From: SIRX01 sp965214475
GTDB lineage: Bacteria > Actinomycetota > Rubrobacteria > Rubrobacterales > Rubrobacteraceae
Direction: 5' to 3'
Length of the DNA: 64,000 bases
Assembly: GCA_965214475.1 (NCBI GenBank)
Contig: OZ243953.1
Span: forward strand, 2,418,001-2,482,000
Shown in pieces: positions 51,136 to 59,166 of the stretch. Within the stretch, counting starts at the first letter, position 1. The number at the start of each line of letters is the position of its first letter. Below the pieces are notes generated by a model. That model was not told the origin of the DNA. It did no database searches and saw only the letters and a list, made by a program, of their open reading frames with translations. The position numbers and the translations under genes are program-made.

Positions 51136-52949
51136 CCTTCGTCGCCCTCACAATCCTCGGCCCGCTCGCGGCGATGGCAACGATATTGCTGGTCCGTCGC
51201 GTCGCCCCGGCACTCGCCCTGCTGGGAATGGTCGCCGCCCTGGCCGGCGCGGTAGCCCTTCTCGTCAACGTCGCCGGCGGCGCGCGCTACGCGGCGACGC
51301 TGCCGGGCCTGCCAGAGTTGCCCCTTCGCCTCGTCGCCACCCCCCTGACGGCCGCGCTCGCGGTCATCGTCGCGGTCGTGAGCGCGTTCGTGATGCTCTA
51401 CGCAGTGGGCTACATGGCGGAGGAAGGCGGCAAGGTCCGCTTCTTCGCCCAGATGTCATTTTTCGTGGCCGCGATGGAGACGCTGGTGCTCGCGGGGGAT
51501 TGGGTGTTGCTGCTCGCGTCCTGGGAGATGATCGGGCTGGCCTCCTACATGCTCATCGGTTTCTGGTACCAGGAGGATGGAGTCGGCGAGGCCGCAACCC
51601 GCGCATTTCTTTACACCCGCACCGCCGACCTGGGGCTCTACGTCGGCATCTTCATTCTCGTCTCGCAAGCCGGAACCACCGAGATCTCCCGCACGTTGGA
51701 GGTAGGAGGCGCCACCGCTCTAGCCGTGAGCCTGTTCGTGCTGCTGGCGGCGGCGGGAAAGTCGGCCCAGACGCCACTCCAGGGCTGGCTCCAGGCCGCG
51801 ATGGCCGGACCTACCCCGGTCTCCGCTCTGCTCCACTCGGCGACCCTGGTCGCCGCCGGCGCGATCCTGCTGATACGTGCTTTTCCACTCTTCCCGCCAA
51901 CGACGCTGCTGGCCGTAGGCATTCTCGGCGGCGTGACGGCGGTAGTAGCCGGTCTCATGGCCGTCGCCGACCGGGACCTCAAGCGGCTGCTCGCAGCCTC
52001 CACCTCCAGCCAGTACGGTTTCATGCTGCTCGCCGTGGGCGCGGGCTCGCCCGTGGCCGCCCTCGCCCACCTCACCGCCCACGCGGCCATAAAGAGTTCC
52101 CTCTTCCTCGGTTCCGGCGTCTTCCAGCACGCCCGCGGCTCCACGGACTTCTCAGAGGTCGCGGGCGCCGGACGGGAGCGGCCACTCATCTTCGCCGGTT
52201 TCGCTGTGGCGGGCCTGGCGCTCGCCGGCGTGCCGCCGCTCGCCGGGTTCTGGTCCAAAGACGCCGTCATAGCGGCGACTTTCGCGTCTCCCTACGCCTG
52301 GTTGTTATTTCCACTCGCTCTCATAGGAACTGCGCTGACCGGTATCTACGTCGCCCGGGCACTGCGGCTCCTGTGGAATGGGGAGCCACAAGACGAGCCG
52401 GTCGCCGGCATCCGCTGGATGGGCACGGGGCTGGCCGGGTTAGTGGTGTTGGCGGCCGTTCTGGGCTTCGTGCTAGGGCCGCTCGCCCGGCTCGCTGGTG
52501 GCGAGTTGCCGAAGGACTTGCTGACCACGGTGGTCGGCACCGCCATTGCGCTCGGCGGTCTGGCGCTAGGATGGTTCGTCCCTGCCAGCAGCCTGCTCGG
52601 CCCGGTGCACCCATCCGCAGCGAAAGGTTTCCGCATCGGTGGCGGGTTCAAGCAGTTCGTGGCCCAGCCGGCGCTTGCTGTGACGCGCGCCGCGGATACC
52701 TTCGATAGGAGTATCCACCGGGGCGTGCTCGGCGTCGGACGGGCAGGGCTCGCGGTGGCGCGGGTTTCGAGGCTCACGGATGAGAAGGGTATAGACGGCC
52801 TCATCTTCGCCCTGGTCCGGGGGACTCGGGATCTTGGGCGGCGCGCCCGCAGGCTCCAGACGGGTCTCGTCCACAAAGAGTTGCTGCTGGCCGTTACAGG
52901 CGGAGCCCTAATCCTCTCTCTCCTAGCTATCGGCATACTGGTTCCGTAG
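51132..52949 (+). CDS. nuoL: NuoL-like antiporter subunit
   Basis: This 605-aa protein has about 15-16 spans. It keeps the antiporter residues: Glu in LLASWEMIGLASYMLIGFWY (span 5), Lys in AAAGKSAQTPLQGWLQAAMAGPTPVSALLHSATLV (span 7) and Lys in DRDLKRLLAASTSSQYGFM and HAAIKSSLFLGSG (spans 8 and 12). C-terminal sequence from about 480 forms the lateral amphipathic helix region (KQFVAQPALAVTRAADTFD, GRRARRLQTG). It probably translocates H+ or Na+. The intact pumping set makes it unlikely that the operon is simply decaying. Confidence 0.9.
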   Translation: MTFVALTILGPLAAMATILLVRRVAPALALLGMVAALAGAVALLVNVAGGARYAATLPGLPELPLRLVATPLTAALAVIVAVVSAFVMLYAVGYMAEEGGKVRFFAQMSFFVAAMETLVLAGDWVLLLASWEMIGLASYMLIGFWYQEDGVGEAATRAFLYTRTADLGLYVGIFILVSQAGTTEISRTLEVGGATALAVSLFVLLAAAGKSAQTPLQGWLQAAMAGPTPVSALLHSATLVAAGAILLIRAFPLFPPTTLLAVGILGGVTAVVAGLMAVADRDLKRLLAASTSSQYGFMLLAVGAGSPVAALAHLTAHAAIKSSLFLGSGVFQHARGSTDFSEVAGAGRERPLIFAGFAVAGLALAGVPPLAGFWSKDAVIAATFASPYAWLLFPLALIGTALTGIYVARALRLLWNGEPQDEPVAGIRWMGTGLAGLVVLAAVLGFVLGPLARLAGGELPKDLLTTVVGTAIALGGLALGWFVPASSLLGPVHPSAAKGFRIGGGFKQFVAQPALAVTRAADTFDRSIHRGVLGVGRAGLAVARVSRLTDEKGIDGLIFALVRGTRDLGRRARRLQTGLVHKELLLAVTGGALILSLLAIGILVP

Positions 52950-52962
52950 AAAGGTCCACTGA

Positions 52963-54429
52963 ATGTTTCCACTCGTATCCCTAACGCTCTTTCTCCCACT
53001 CCTCGGCGCCATTCTGCTCGTGGCGCGGCCGGGCATCTCAACTCGCGGCGCGCACGCAACCGGTATTGTGGTCTCGGGACTTACCCTACTCGGGGCGGCA
53101 TGGATGTGGGTGCGTGGAGCCGGGGCGAGCTTTACGCAGGTGGAGGAGGTCTCCTGGATGCCGTCGCTCGGGGCCGCCTACCGGGTCGGCGTAGACGGCA
53201 TCAGCTTGCCGCTAGTCCTGATGACGGCGGTTCTCTTCTTCGTGTCCTTTATCTTCTCGGTAAAGGTGGCGGAGCGGGCGCGCTCTTACGTGGCGCTGTT
53301 TTTGTTGCTGGAGACGGCGAGCATCGGGGCCTTCGTGGCACTGGATGCGATCCTCTTCTACGTCTTCTTCGAGATTACGCTGGTCGCGATGTACTTCATC
53401 ATCGCCGACTGGGGCTATGAGGGACGCCAGCGGGCGGCGCTCACGTTCTTCCTCTACACGCTCCTGGGAAGCCTGCCGCTGCTGCTGGCGATCCTGGGCC
53501 TCTACCTGGGCAGCGATCCGCGCACCTTCGACATGCGGGCGTTTATAGAGTCGCCGCCGCTCGCGGGCCTGGCGGCGATGCTGGCGTTTATCGCCATGCT
53601 CGTGACCTTCGCGGTCAAGACACCCATCTTTCCGGTGCACACGTGGCTACCGGCTGCCCACGTCGAGGCTCCTACGGCCGGCAGCGTGATTCTGGCCGGC
53701 GTAATGCTGAAACTCGGCACTTACGGCCTGGTCCGCTTCGCCCTCCAAATGACGCCCGACGCATTCCGGGCGGCGGCCCCATTCGTGGCGGCGCTGGCAG
53801 TATTCACCGCGCTCTACGGGGCGTTCGTCGCGCTGGGCCAGTCGGATCTCAAACGCCTGATCGCCTACACCAGCGTCAACCACATGGGCTACGTCGTGCT
53901 CGGCGTCGCCGTGGCCGCCGCTGCGGCGGATACTGGCGTCCGGGCGCTGGCCCTCGACGGGGCCGTGCTCCAGATGGTGAGCCACGGCGTCGTTACCGGC
54001 GCGCTCTTCCTGCTCGTCGGGATGCTCCAGGACCGGACCCATACGCGGGAGATGGGCGAGCTAGGCGGCCTGCTGCGGATAGTACCCGGCCTCGGCTGGC
54101 TCTTTGTCCTGGCCGCCTTCGCCTCGCTGGGCCTGCCGGGCCTGGCCCACTTCCCGGCCGAGTTCCAGGTCTTCCTCGGTACGCTCCGGGTCTACCCGAT
54201 AGCCGTCGTCGCGGTGCTCGGCATCGTCATTACCGCCGGGCTGTACCTGCGCGCGATACAGCTCGTGTTCCTGGGCAAACCTTCCGAACACTGGCAAGAG
54301 ATAAAAGACCTCAACAGACGGGAAATCTTGACCATAGCTCCGGTTGCGGCGTTGATCGTCCTGATCGGGGTCTTCCCGTTCCTGCTGCTCGACGTCATCC
54401 ACCGGGCGACGGAGGCTGTAGGCCTGTGA
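52963..54429 (+). CDS. nuoM: NuoM-like antiporter subunit
   Basis: This 488-aa protein has 14 or so spans and the NuoM/MrpD core: FFEITLVAMYFIIADWGYEGRQRAALTFFLYTLLGSLPLLL (Glu of span 5), AFVAVKTP-type segment FAVKTPIFPVHTWLPAAHVEAPTAGSVILAGVMLKLGTYG (Lys of span 7), SDLKRLIAYTSVNHMGYV (Lys of span 8) and MVSHGVVTGALFLLVGMLQDRTHTREMGELGGL. All conserved pump residues are present. The ATG follows nuoL by 13 bp and the end overlaps nuoN by 4 bp. Confidence 0.91.
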   Translation: MFPLVSLTLFLPLLGAILLVARPGISTRGAHATGIVVSGLTLLGAAWMWVRGAGASFTQVEEVSWMPSLGAAYRVGVDGISLPLVLMTAVLFFVSFIFSVKVAERARSYVALFLLLETASIGAFVALDAILFYVFFEITLVAMYFIIADWGYEGRQRAALTFFLYTLLGSLPLLLAILGLYLGSDPRTFDMRAFIESPPLAGLAAMLAFIAMLVTFAVKTPIFPVHTWLPAAHVEAPTAGSVILAGVMLKLGTYGLVRFALQMTPDAFRAAAPFVAALAVFTALYGAFVALGQSDLKRLIAYTSVNHMGYVVLGVAVAAAAADTGVRALALDGAVLQMVSHGVVTGALFLLVGMLQDRTHTREMGELGGLLRIVPGLGWLFVLAAFASLGLPGLAHFPAEFQVFLGTLRVYPIAVVAVLGIVITAGLYLRAIQLVFLGKPSEHWQEIKDLNRREILTIAPVAALIVLIGVFPFLLLDVIHRATEAVGL

Positions 54430-55802
54430 GCATGAGCCAGATGGGGCAGGACCTCGCGCTGCTGGCCCCCGTGCTGGCCGTGCTGCTCACCGCCGTGGGC
54501 GCCCTGACCTTCGAGATGCTACACCTGCCAAAAGTATCACTGCCGTTCGCCGTGATCGGGCTGCTCGTGGCAACCGGCCTTGCGATCTCGCTCATCGGCA
54601 CGGAGACGACCGTGTTTATGGAGACCTACCGGATAGACGACCTGAGCGTGTGGGCCGTGATCCTGCTCTCTCCCACGACGGCTCTCTCCGCCATACTCGC
54701 GCGAGTAGAAGTCCGCGACACCGACCGGGAGGGCACGGTGTATAGCCTGATGGTCTTTGCGCTTCTGGGGGCGCTCGTGCTCGCCGGGGCGGGCGACATC
54801 ATGTTCCTCGTGCTCGGCGTGCTCCTCTCCAGCCTCGCCACGTTCACGCTCGTAGCCTACCCGCGCGACGACCGCGCCACCGAGGCGGCGCTGAAATACT
54901 TCGTCTTCGGTTCCGTCACCGGGGCCGTCATGATCTTCGGCCTGACGTACTGGTTCGGGGTCGCCGGCTCCACCCTGCTCTCGCAACTGGGCAACCTCAG
55001 TAATGCCCCATCCGCCGCCGCCTTCGGCTTCGTCGCCGTGCTCGTCGGCCTCGGATACAAAGCCTCGCTCGTCCCCTTCCATTTCTGGGCCCCGGACGCC
55101 TACGACGGCGGTCCGGTCTCCGTCGCGGCATTCCTCTCCATCGTCACCAAGATCGGCGGTGTCTTCGCCCTCGTACAGGTCGTGCGGGACCTTCCCACCG
55201 GCGCCACGGCCTGGCCGCTGGTCGTCGCCGGACTCGCCGCCATCACGATGACCTACGGCAACCTCGCGGCGCTCGTCCAGGACAACGTCGTGCGGCTCCT
55301 GGCTTACTCCTCTATCGCCCAGTCGGGTTACTTCCTGATCGGGGTCGTCGCTGTAGGTCGGAGCGAATTCGCGATCCGTTCGCTCATCCTCTTCGCCGCC
55401 GCCTACGCCGCCATGAACCTGGGGGCTTTCGCAATCGTTCTCTCTGTAGGGCGAGACCTGCGGGCGTTTACCGGGTTCGGGCGCACGAACCCGGCGGCGG
55501 GCGTGGCGATGGTGGTCTTCCTCGTCTCGCTCGTGGGGATACCGCCGTTGGCGGGCTTCGTCGGCAAGTTCCTGCTCTTCGGCGCAGCGATAGACGCCGG
55601 TTTTACGTGGCTTGCCGTGATCGCCATCCTCAATAGCGTCCTCTCGCTGGGCGTCTACCTGCGGGTCGTCGTCCCAATGTACGGGCAGCCCAAAGAAGCG
55701 CCGGGCGCTTCACCTATAGCCGCCGCAGTCTGGATGATCGCGCTGTTCTTCACCATCGCGATAGGCGTCGCTGCACAGGTGTTGTTGGGTCGGATCTCTT
55801 GA
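54426..55802 (+). CDS. nuoN: NuoN-like antiporter subunit
   Basis: This 458-aa protein starts at GTG 54426 (VSMSQMGQDLALLAP). It follows the NuoN/MrpD pattern: LKYFVFGSVTGAVMIFGLTYWFG, GLGYKASLVPFHFWAPDAYDGGPVSVAAFLSIVTKIGGVFAL (Lys of span 7), NVVRLLAYSSIAQSGYFLIG and GIPPLAGFVGKFLLFGAAIDAG. The pumping Lys residues are kept; the span-12 Lys is in FVGKF. It ends the operon. The next gene, a rhodanese lipoprotein, begins 43 bp later and could still be co-transcribed. Confidence 0.9.
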   Translation: MSMSQMGQDLALLAPVLAVLLTAVGALTFEMLHLPKVSLPFAVIGLLVATGLAISLIGTETTVFMETYRIDDLSVWAVILLSPTTALSAILARVEVRDTDREGTVYSLMVFALLGALVLAGAGDIMFLVLGVLLSSLATFTLVAYPRDDRATEAALKYFVFGSVTGAVMIFGLTYWFGVAGSTLLSQLGNLSNAPSAAAFGFVAVLVGLGYKASLVPFHFWAPDAYDGGPVSVAAFLSIVTKIGGVFALVQVVRDLPTGATAWPLVVAGLAAITMTYGNLAALVQDNVVRLLAYSSIAQSGYFLIGVVAVGRSEFAIRSLILFAAAYAAMNLGAFAIVLSVGRDLRAFTGFGRTNPAAGVAMVVFLVSLVGIPPLAGFVGKFLLFGAAIDAGFTWLAVIAILNSVLSLGVYLRVVVPMYGQPKEAPGASPIAAAVWMIALFFTIAIGVAAQVLLGRIS

Positions 55803-55845
55803 GGACAGAGAAATCGTGAACTATCCACCGGAGGACGACTGAGCT

Positions 55846-56325
55846 ATGAGAAGTTTCTTGGCAGTATCCACACTGTTTTTCGTGCTACTCCTCTCTGGTT
55901 GCAGCGGGGGAGCGAGCAACCCGAGCGATCCCGAAGATGGCCGTGGCACTGTTCCATCCGCCGGCACCGCTTCTGAGAACGTTGGCGAACGGGTCTCTGT
56001 GGCCGACGGTGAGTTTACGCGTCTCTCACCCGGCGAGCTGCGGAACATGAAGAACAACGAGGACTTCCCGCTGGTCAACGTCCACGTACCCTTTGCGGGC
56101 AACACCCCCGGCACCGACCTCTCCATCTCGTACAACAAGATGGAGGAAACCCTGGACAGGCTACCAGCGGATAAGGACGCCAAGATCGTACTGTACTGTC
56201 TGGGCGGGCCCATGAGCTTCGACGCCGCCGAGACTCTGGTGGGTCTTGGCTACACGAACGTGTCGGATCTGGAGGGCGGCATGGAAGCCTGGCAGCGTGC
56301 GGGCTTCCGGCTGAGGGGAGTCTGA
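55846..56325 (+). CDS. Rhodanese-domain lipoprotein
   Basis: This 159-aa exported lipoprotein has a signal sequence ending LLLSGCSGG (lipobox Cys19), then a Ser/Pro/Gly-rich spacer and a single rhodanese domain (RLSPGELRNMKNNEDFPLVNVHVPFAGNTPGTDLSISYNKM...). The active-site Cys is in IVLYCLGGPMSFDAAETLVGLGYTNVSDLEGGMEAWQRAGF. Rhodaneses carry persulfide sulfur on this Cys; exported ones act in sulfide or thiosulfate handling. The loop CLGGPMS is longer and different from the usual CRSGNRS. It follows the complex-I-like operon and precedes a 2-TM family gene. Confidence 0.85.
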   Translation: MRSFLAVSTLFFVLLLSGCSGGASNPSDPEDGRGTVPSAGTASENVGERVSVADGEFTRLSPGELRNMKNNEDFPLVNVHVPFAGNTPGTDLSISYNKMEETLDRLPADKDAKIVLYCLGGPMSFDAAETLVGLGYTNVSDLEGGMEAWQRAGFRLRGV

Positions 56326-56448
56326 GCCGGTGTGTCCCTGTAATCAGGGCATGCCTTCATCCCGGCTTCGTTGCGCGCGGACGTCTTCGACAGTATCCTC
56401 TTTCCCCAGATGATGCACAGTCTAGTCCACAGAGGAGGAGTAGCGGCG

Positions 56449-56826
56449 TTGTTTCGACCTCTGCCGAAAACCTTCGGGCGTTGGACGTTATCTATCCTCC
56501 TGGTGGCCGCACTGCTCTTTTGCAACGCGGCCCTATGCTATCTGACGGATCAGAGCTCCCCCTCTTCTGCTCTCCTCTTCCAGACTCACTTGCAACCATC
56601 GGATCCCGGATCCGGCAACAGCCATCCAGACAACAGCCACCCGGATAGCATGAGTTACGCTGCAGCCTTCTTCGTAACCCTCTTTGGAACTTTTCTCCTG
56701 GTACGGGCCGGTGGAGTCCGGAAACGACTATACTGGCTGTTCTATTTTCTCGGAACCTCTCTACCGAAGGTTCTCTACCTTCCACCGGGTCCCCTCCGCC
56801 CACTAACACAGGTATTCTGGCTGTAG
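56449..56826 (+). CDS. Small two-TM protein (family with 6730 and 58537)
   Basis: This is a 125-aa protein if read from TTG 56449, which has GAGGAGGAG 8 bp upstream; longer starts at 56410 and 56371 lack ribosome sites. TM1 (TLSILLVAALLFCNAALCYL) contains two Cys, and the periplasmic loop is His/Ser/Asp-rich with the repeat NSHPDNSHPDS. TM2 begins SYAAAFFVTLFGTFLLV, and the end LPPGPLRPLTQVFWL resembles LPPVRGPT...LQ-FRL of the two relatives. This copy has no DUF305 partner but follows a rhodanese lipoprotein. The function is unknown; metal binding at the His loop is plausible. Confidence 0.65.
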   Translation: MFRPLPKTFGRWTLSILLVAALLFCNAALCYLTDQSSPSSALLFQTHLQPSDPGSGNSHPDNSHPDSMSYAAAFFVTLFGTFLLVRAGGVRKRLYWLFYFLGTSLPKVLYLPPGPLRPLTQVFWL

Positions 56827-56958
56827 GCTTCACACCTATGCCCCGCTTACAGAGCGGGTAGCGTAAGCACCCTGATATCATTCTCCCGTCGCGATCGTTT
56901 TCAGGCGCGATGGAGAAGCCAACACCCTTATCGAACACGAAAGGCAGGAGCAGCCAAA

Positions 56959-57585
56959 TTGCAGATCATAGGAAAGACCGTCAAAGCGGCGAGCGTTGTC
57001 TTCATAGTAGCCGGACTGGCGCTGATAGTATTCTTCTTTCTGGGGCGAACCTCGGAGAGCACGGCCACGAACGAGCCGGACCCCGGCGGCTTTAACGTTC
57101 CCAACCTCGGAACCACGCAGGACTCGCAGTACGCAGCCTCCGAAGGTCCGGCAGACAAAACCCTCGCAATAACCATCCCGAAGATGAACCAGATAGAGAA
57201 CGATACCGTCCCCGATACCGTCGGCCAAGACGAGCAGGCACTCAAGGGAAACGCCGCCATCCACCTCAAGGGCACCGGCTTCCCCTGGCAACGGGAAGCG
57301 AACATCTATCTGGCCGGCCATCGCCTCGGATACCCCAACACCGATAGCTTCCTCGCCTTCTGGGACCTGAACAAACTAGAAAACGGCGACAAGGCCTTCG
57401 TCACCGATGCCGACGGAACAGAGTACACCTACAAAGTATTCAAGAGCTTTGTCGTAGGGCCGGAAGAGCTCTCCGTAACCGAGCCTATACCGGACAGAAA
57501 CGTACTCACCCTGCAAACCTGCACCCTCCCGGACTACTCTAAACGGCTCATCGTGCAGGCCGAGTTGGTGGATAAGAAAACTTGA
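56959..57585 (+). CDS. Class D/E sortase
   Basis: This 208-aa protein has one N-terminal span (about 9-28) and a sortase domain. Its features are LAITIPKMNQIENDTVPDTVG, IHLKGTGFPWQREANIYLAGHRLGYPNTDSF with the catalytic His, YTYKVFKSFVVGPEELSVTEPIPDRNVLTLQTCTLPDYSKRLIVQAELV with the catalytic Cys (LQTC) and Arg (SKRLIV). TTG 56959 follows GGCAGGAG. Sortases attach surface proteins with LPxTG-like motifs to peptidoglycan. No protein with a clear sorting signal is present in the window, so its substrates lie elsewhere. Confidence 0.88.
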   Translation: MQIIGKTVKAASVVFIVAGLALIVFFFLGRTSESTATNEPDPGGFNVPNLGTTQDSQYAASEGPADKTLAITIPKMNQIENDTVPDTVGQDEQALKGNAAIHLKGTGFPWQREANIYLAGHRLGYPNTDSFLAFWDLNKLENGDKAFVTDADGTEYTYKVFKSFVVGPEELSVTEPIPDRNVLTLQTCTLPDYSKRLIVQAELVDKKT

Positions 57586-57677
57586 GCTGGGGAACGCGGG
57601 CATGATCTACTCTCAGCTAAGAGTGAGAGGCCGACCGGTTCCTCACCCGAACCGTCACGCCAGGATCTTCTTGGTGT

Positions 57678-58442
57678 CTACTCCTCCGGGTACCATTGCT
57701 GGCGCCACTGCTGCATCTGCTCGATCTCTTGATTTTGGGCACTTACGATGCCGACGGCGATCTCGCGGATCTCAGGATCCTGGGTCCTTTGGCGGGCGAC
57801 CTCGGCCATCGCGATCGCTGACTCGTGGTGCGGGATCATCTCGTCGATGAACGCTTTATCAAACGGATCGGCCTGCGCCAGCTTCTGGGTGTCGGACATG
57901 CCCATCGCCTCCATGTCCTGCTCGTTCATCTCCATCGTGGACTCGGCGGAGCCGTATTCACGCTCCCGGATTTTGCCGAACAACTCTACCTCGGCCCGTT
58001 GGGCGGAGATGATCTCCTCGGCGAGGTTGCTTATCTCGGGATGCTCGGCCCTCTTCAGTGCCACCTGGGCCATATCCACAGCACCCTCGTGGTGCGGGAC
58101 CATCGCGTCTATAAAAGCCCTGTCAGAATACTCGCCGTTTGGCATGACCATCTGGCGGGACTCTTCGGCCATCTGACCGGAGCCCATCTCTCCGTTGTTC
58201 ATACTCTCCATGTCTTCCATGTCTTCCATGCCGCCCATGCCGCCCATGTCGCCCATGTCGCCCATGTCGCCGCCGGTCGTCTCTTTCGCGGGAGCTTGCT
58301 GCGCCGCCTGAGTATCGCCGTCCTGCTGATTCGTGGCTTGCGTACTGCCCTGGACCTCACCACTGCCGCCTGCGTTGCCTCCGCAGGAGGCCAGGGTGAG
58401 GACAATCACCGCTAGTAGCGCGGCCAACGTGTACTTTTTCAC
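57678..58442 (-). CDS. DUF305 lipoprotein, copy 2
   Basis: This 254-aa lipoprotein is a clear paralogue of the protein at 7267-8019. It has lipobox LTLASC with C20, then a Met-rich repeat (GDM/GGM/EDM units, residues about 59-81) that copy 1 has only in short form. The DUF305 domain has VPHHEGAVDMA (H117, H118) and IPHHESAIAMAE. The Met-rich segment resembles copper-binding Met motifs of periplasmic copper proteins. The GTG at 58442 follows GGAAAGGAACG. A 2-TM family gene lies upstream on the same strand, as in copy 1. Proximity to copA with its CsoR operator makes a periplasmic copper role likely. Confidence 0.88.
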   Translation of the reverse strand: MKKYTLAALLAVIVLTLASCGGNAGGSGEVQGSTQATNQQDGDTQAAQQAPAKETTGGDMGDMGDMGGMGGMEDMEDMESMNNGEMGSGQMAEESRQMVMPNGEYSDRAFIDAMVPHHEGAVDMAQVALKRAEHPEISNLAEEIISAQRAEVELFGKIREREYGSAESTMEMNEQDMEAMGMSDTQKLAQADPFDKAFIDEMIPHHESAIAMAEVARQRTQDPEIREIAVGIVSAQNQEIEQMQQWRQQWYPEE

Positions 58443-58536
58443 GTCGCGTTCCTTTCCCGAATGCCCTGTTTATTATTCCGTTGACTCTTATCGCTCGAAG
58501 GGGCGCGGATAGTAATGCCGCGCCTCCGGCGGTGAC

Positions 58537-58965
58537 TCAGAGCCGGAACCCCTGGAGGACGGATACCGTTGGTCCTCGCACAGGAGGAAGAAGAGGTGGC
58601 GCGAAGATGCACCCAAACATCCGGGGGTCGGCCCTCCGGCTCCAGCTCATACCGCCTCTCAAAAGCAATGCCAGCGTTGTCGCGAACAGTAGAAACGTGA
58701 GCACTGCAGCGGCGTAGTTCAGAGAGCCCATCGGATGGCCGTCTCGCTGATCACGCTGGTGCTCCTCGGGGTGATCCAGAGGAGTTCCTGCTTCGTCAGC
58801 AACAGCGGCGTAGTGCGACTGGTCACTCCCAGCAGACCAAAAAGAGACTTGGTGCAGAGCGCCGAGAGCACCGTGGCAAAAAAGCACCAGACCCACCAGG
58901 GCAACGACCAGAAACTTTCTGGACGATCCAGACGCAGTTTCTCGAATGAGAAGGATAATCCTCAT
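58537..58965 (-). CDS. Small two-TM protein (family with 6730 and 56449)
   Basis: This is a 142-aa protein from ATG 58965; an in-frame TTG at 59004 would add 13 residues. TM1 is FLVVALVGLVLFCHGALGALHQ with C-H as in the copy at 6730. The loop is His-rich (HYAAVADEAGTPLDHPEEHQ, DGHPMG), and TM2 starts NYAAAVLTFLLFATTLALLL. The end LLPPVRGPTVSVLQGFRL is nearly the same as in the 6730 copy. The DUF305 copy 2 gene follows by 94 bp with a leader homologous to that at 7.2 kb. It is divergent from copA. Confidence 0.7.
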   Translation of the reverse strand: MRIILLIRETASGSSRKFLVVALVGLVLFCHGALGALHQVSFWSAGSDQSHYAAVADEAGTPLDHPEEHQRDQRDGHPMGSLNYAAAVLTFLLFATTLALLLRGGMSWSRRADPRMFGCIFAPPLLPPVRGPTVSVLQGFRL

Positions 58966-59124
58966 AGCACGCAGCCTAACACGAAGTACCCTGTGGGGGT
59001 ACAAAATTCAACGCTACCAGCGCAGCAACCGCACAGGCTGACCCCAGACGCCAGCGAACACCGACCCCGAAAACCCCCGAAGCTGGGAATCCGGTACTTG
59101 ACACCAAGAGCCCTGCAACATAGG

Positions 59125-59143
59125 ATAGGGGGGTATAGTATAT
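59125..59143 (+). promoter_or_regulatory. CsoR-type copper operator before copA
   Basis: This 19-bp sequence is identical to that at 46591-46609 before csoR-copZ and lies 23 bp before the copA start. The immediate flanks differ between the two sites, which marks these 19 bp as the conserved functional unit. Confidence 0.85.
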
Positions 59144-59166
59144 AGGTAAACAAAGAGGAGGCTGCA

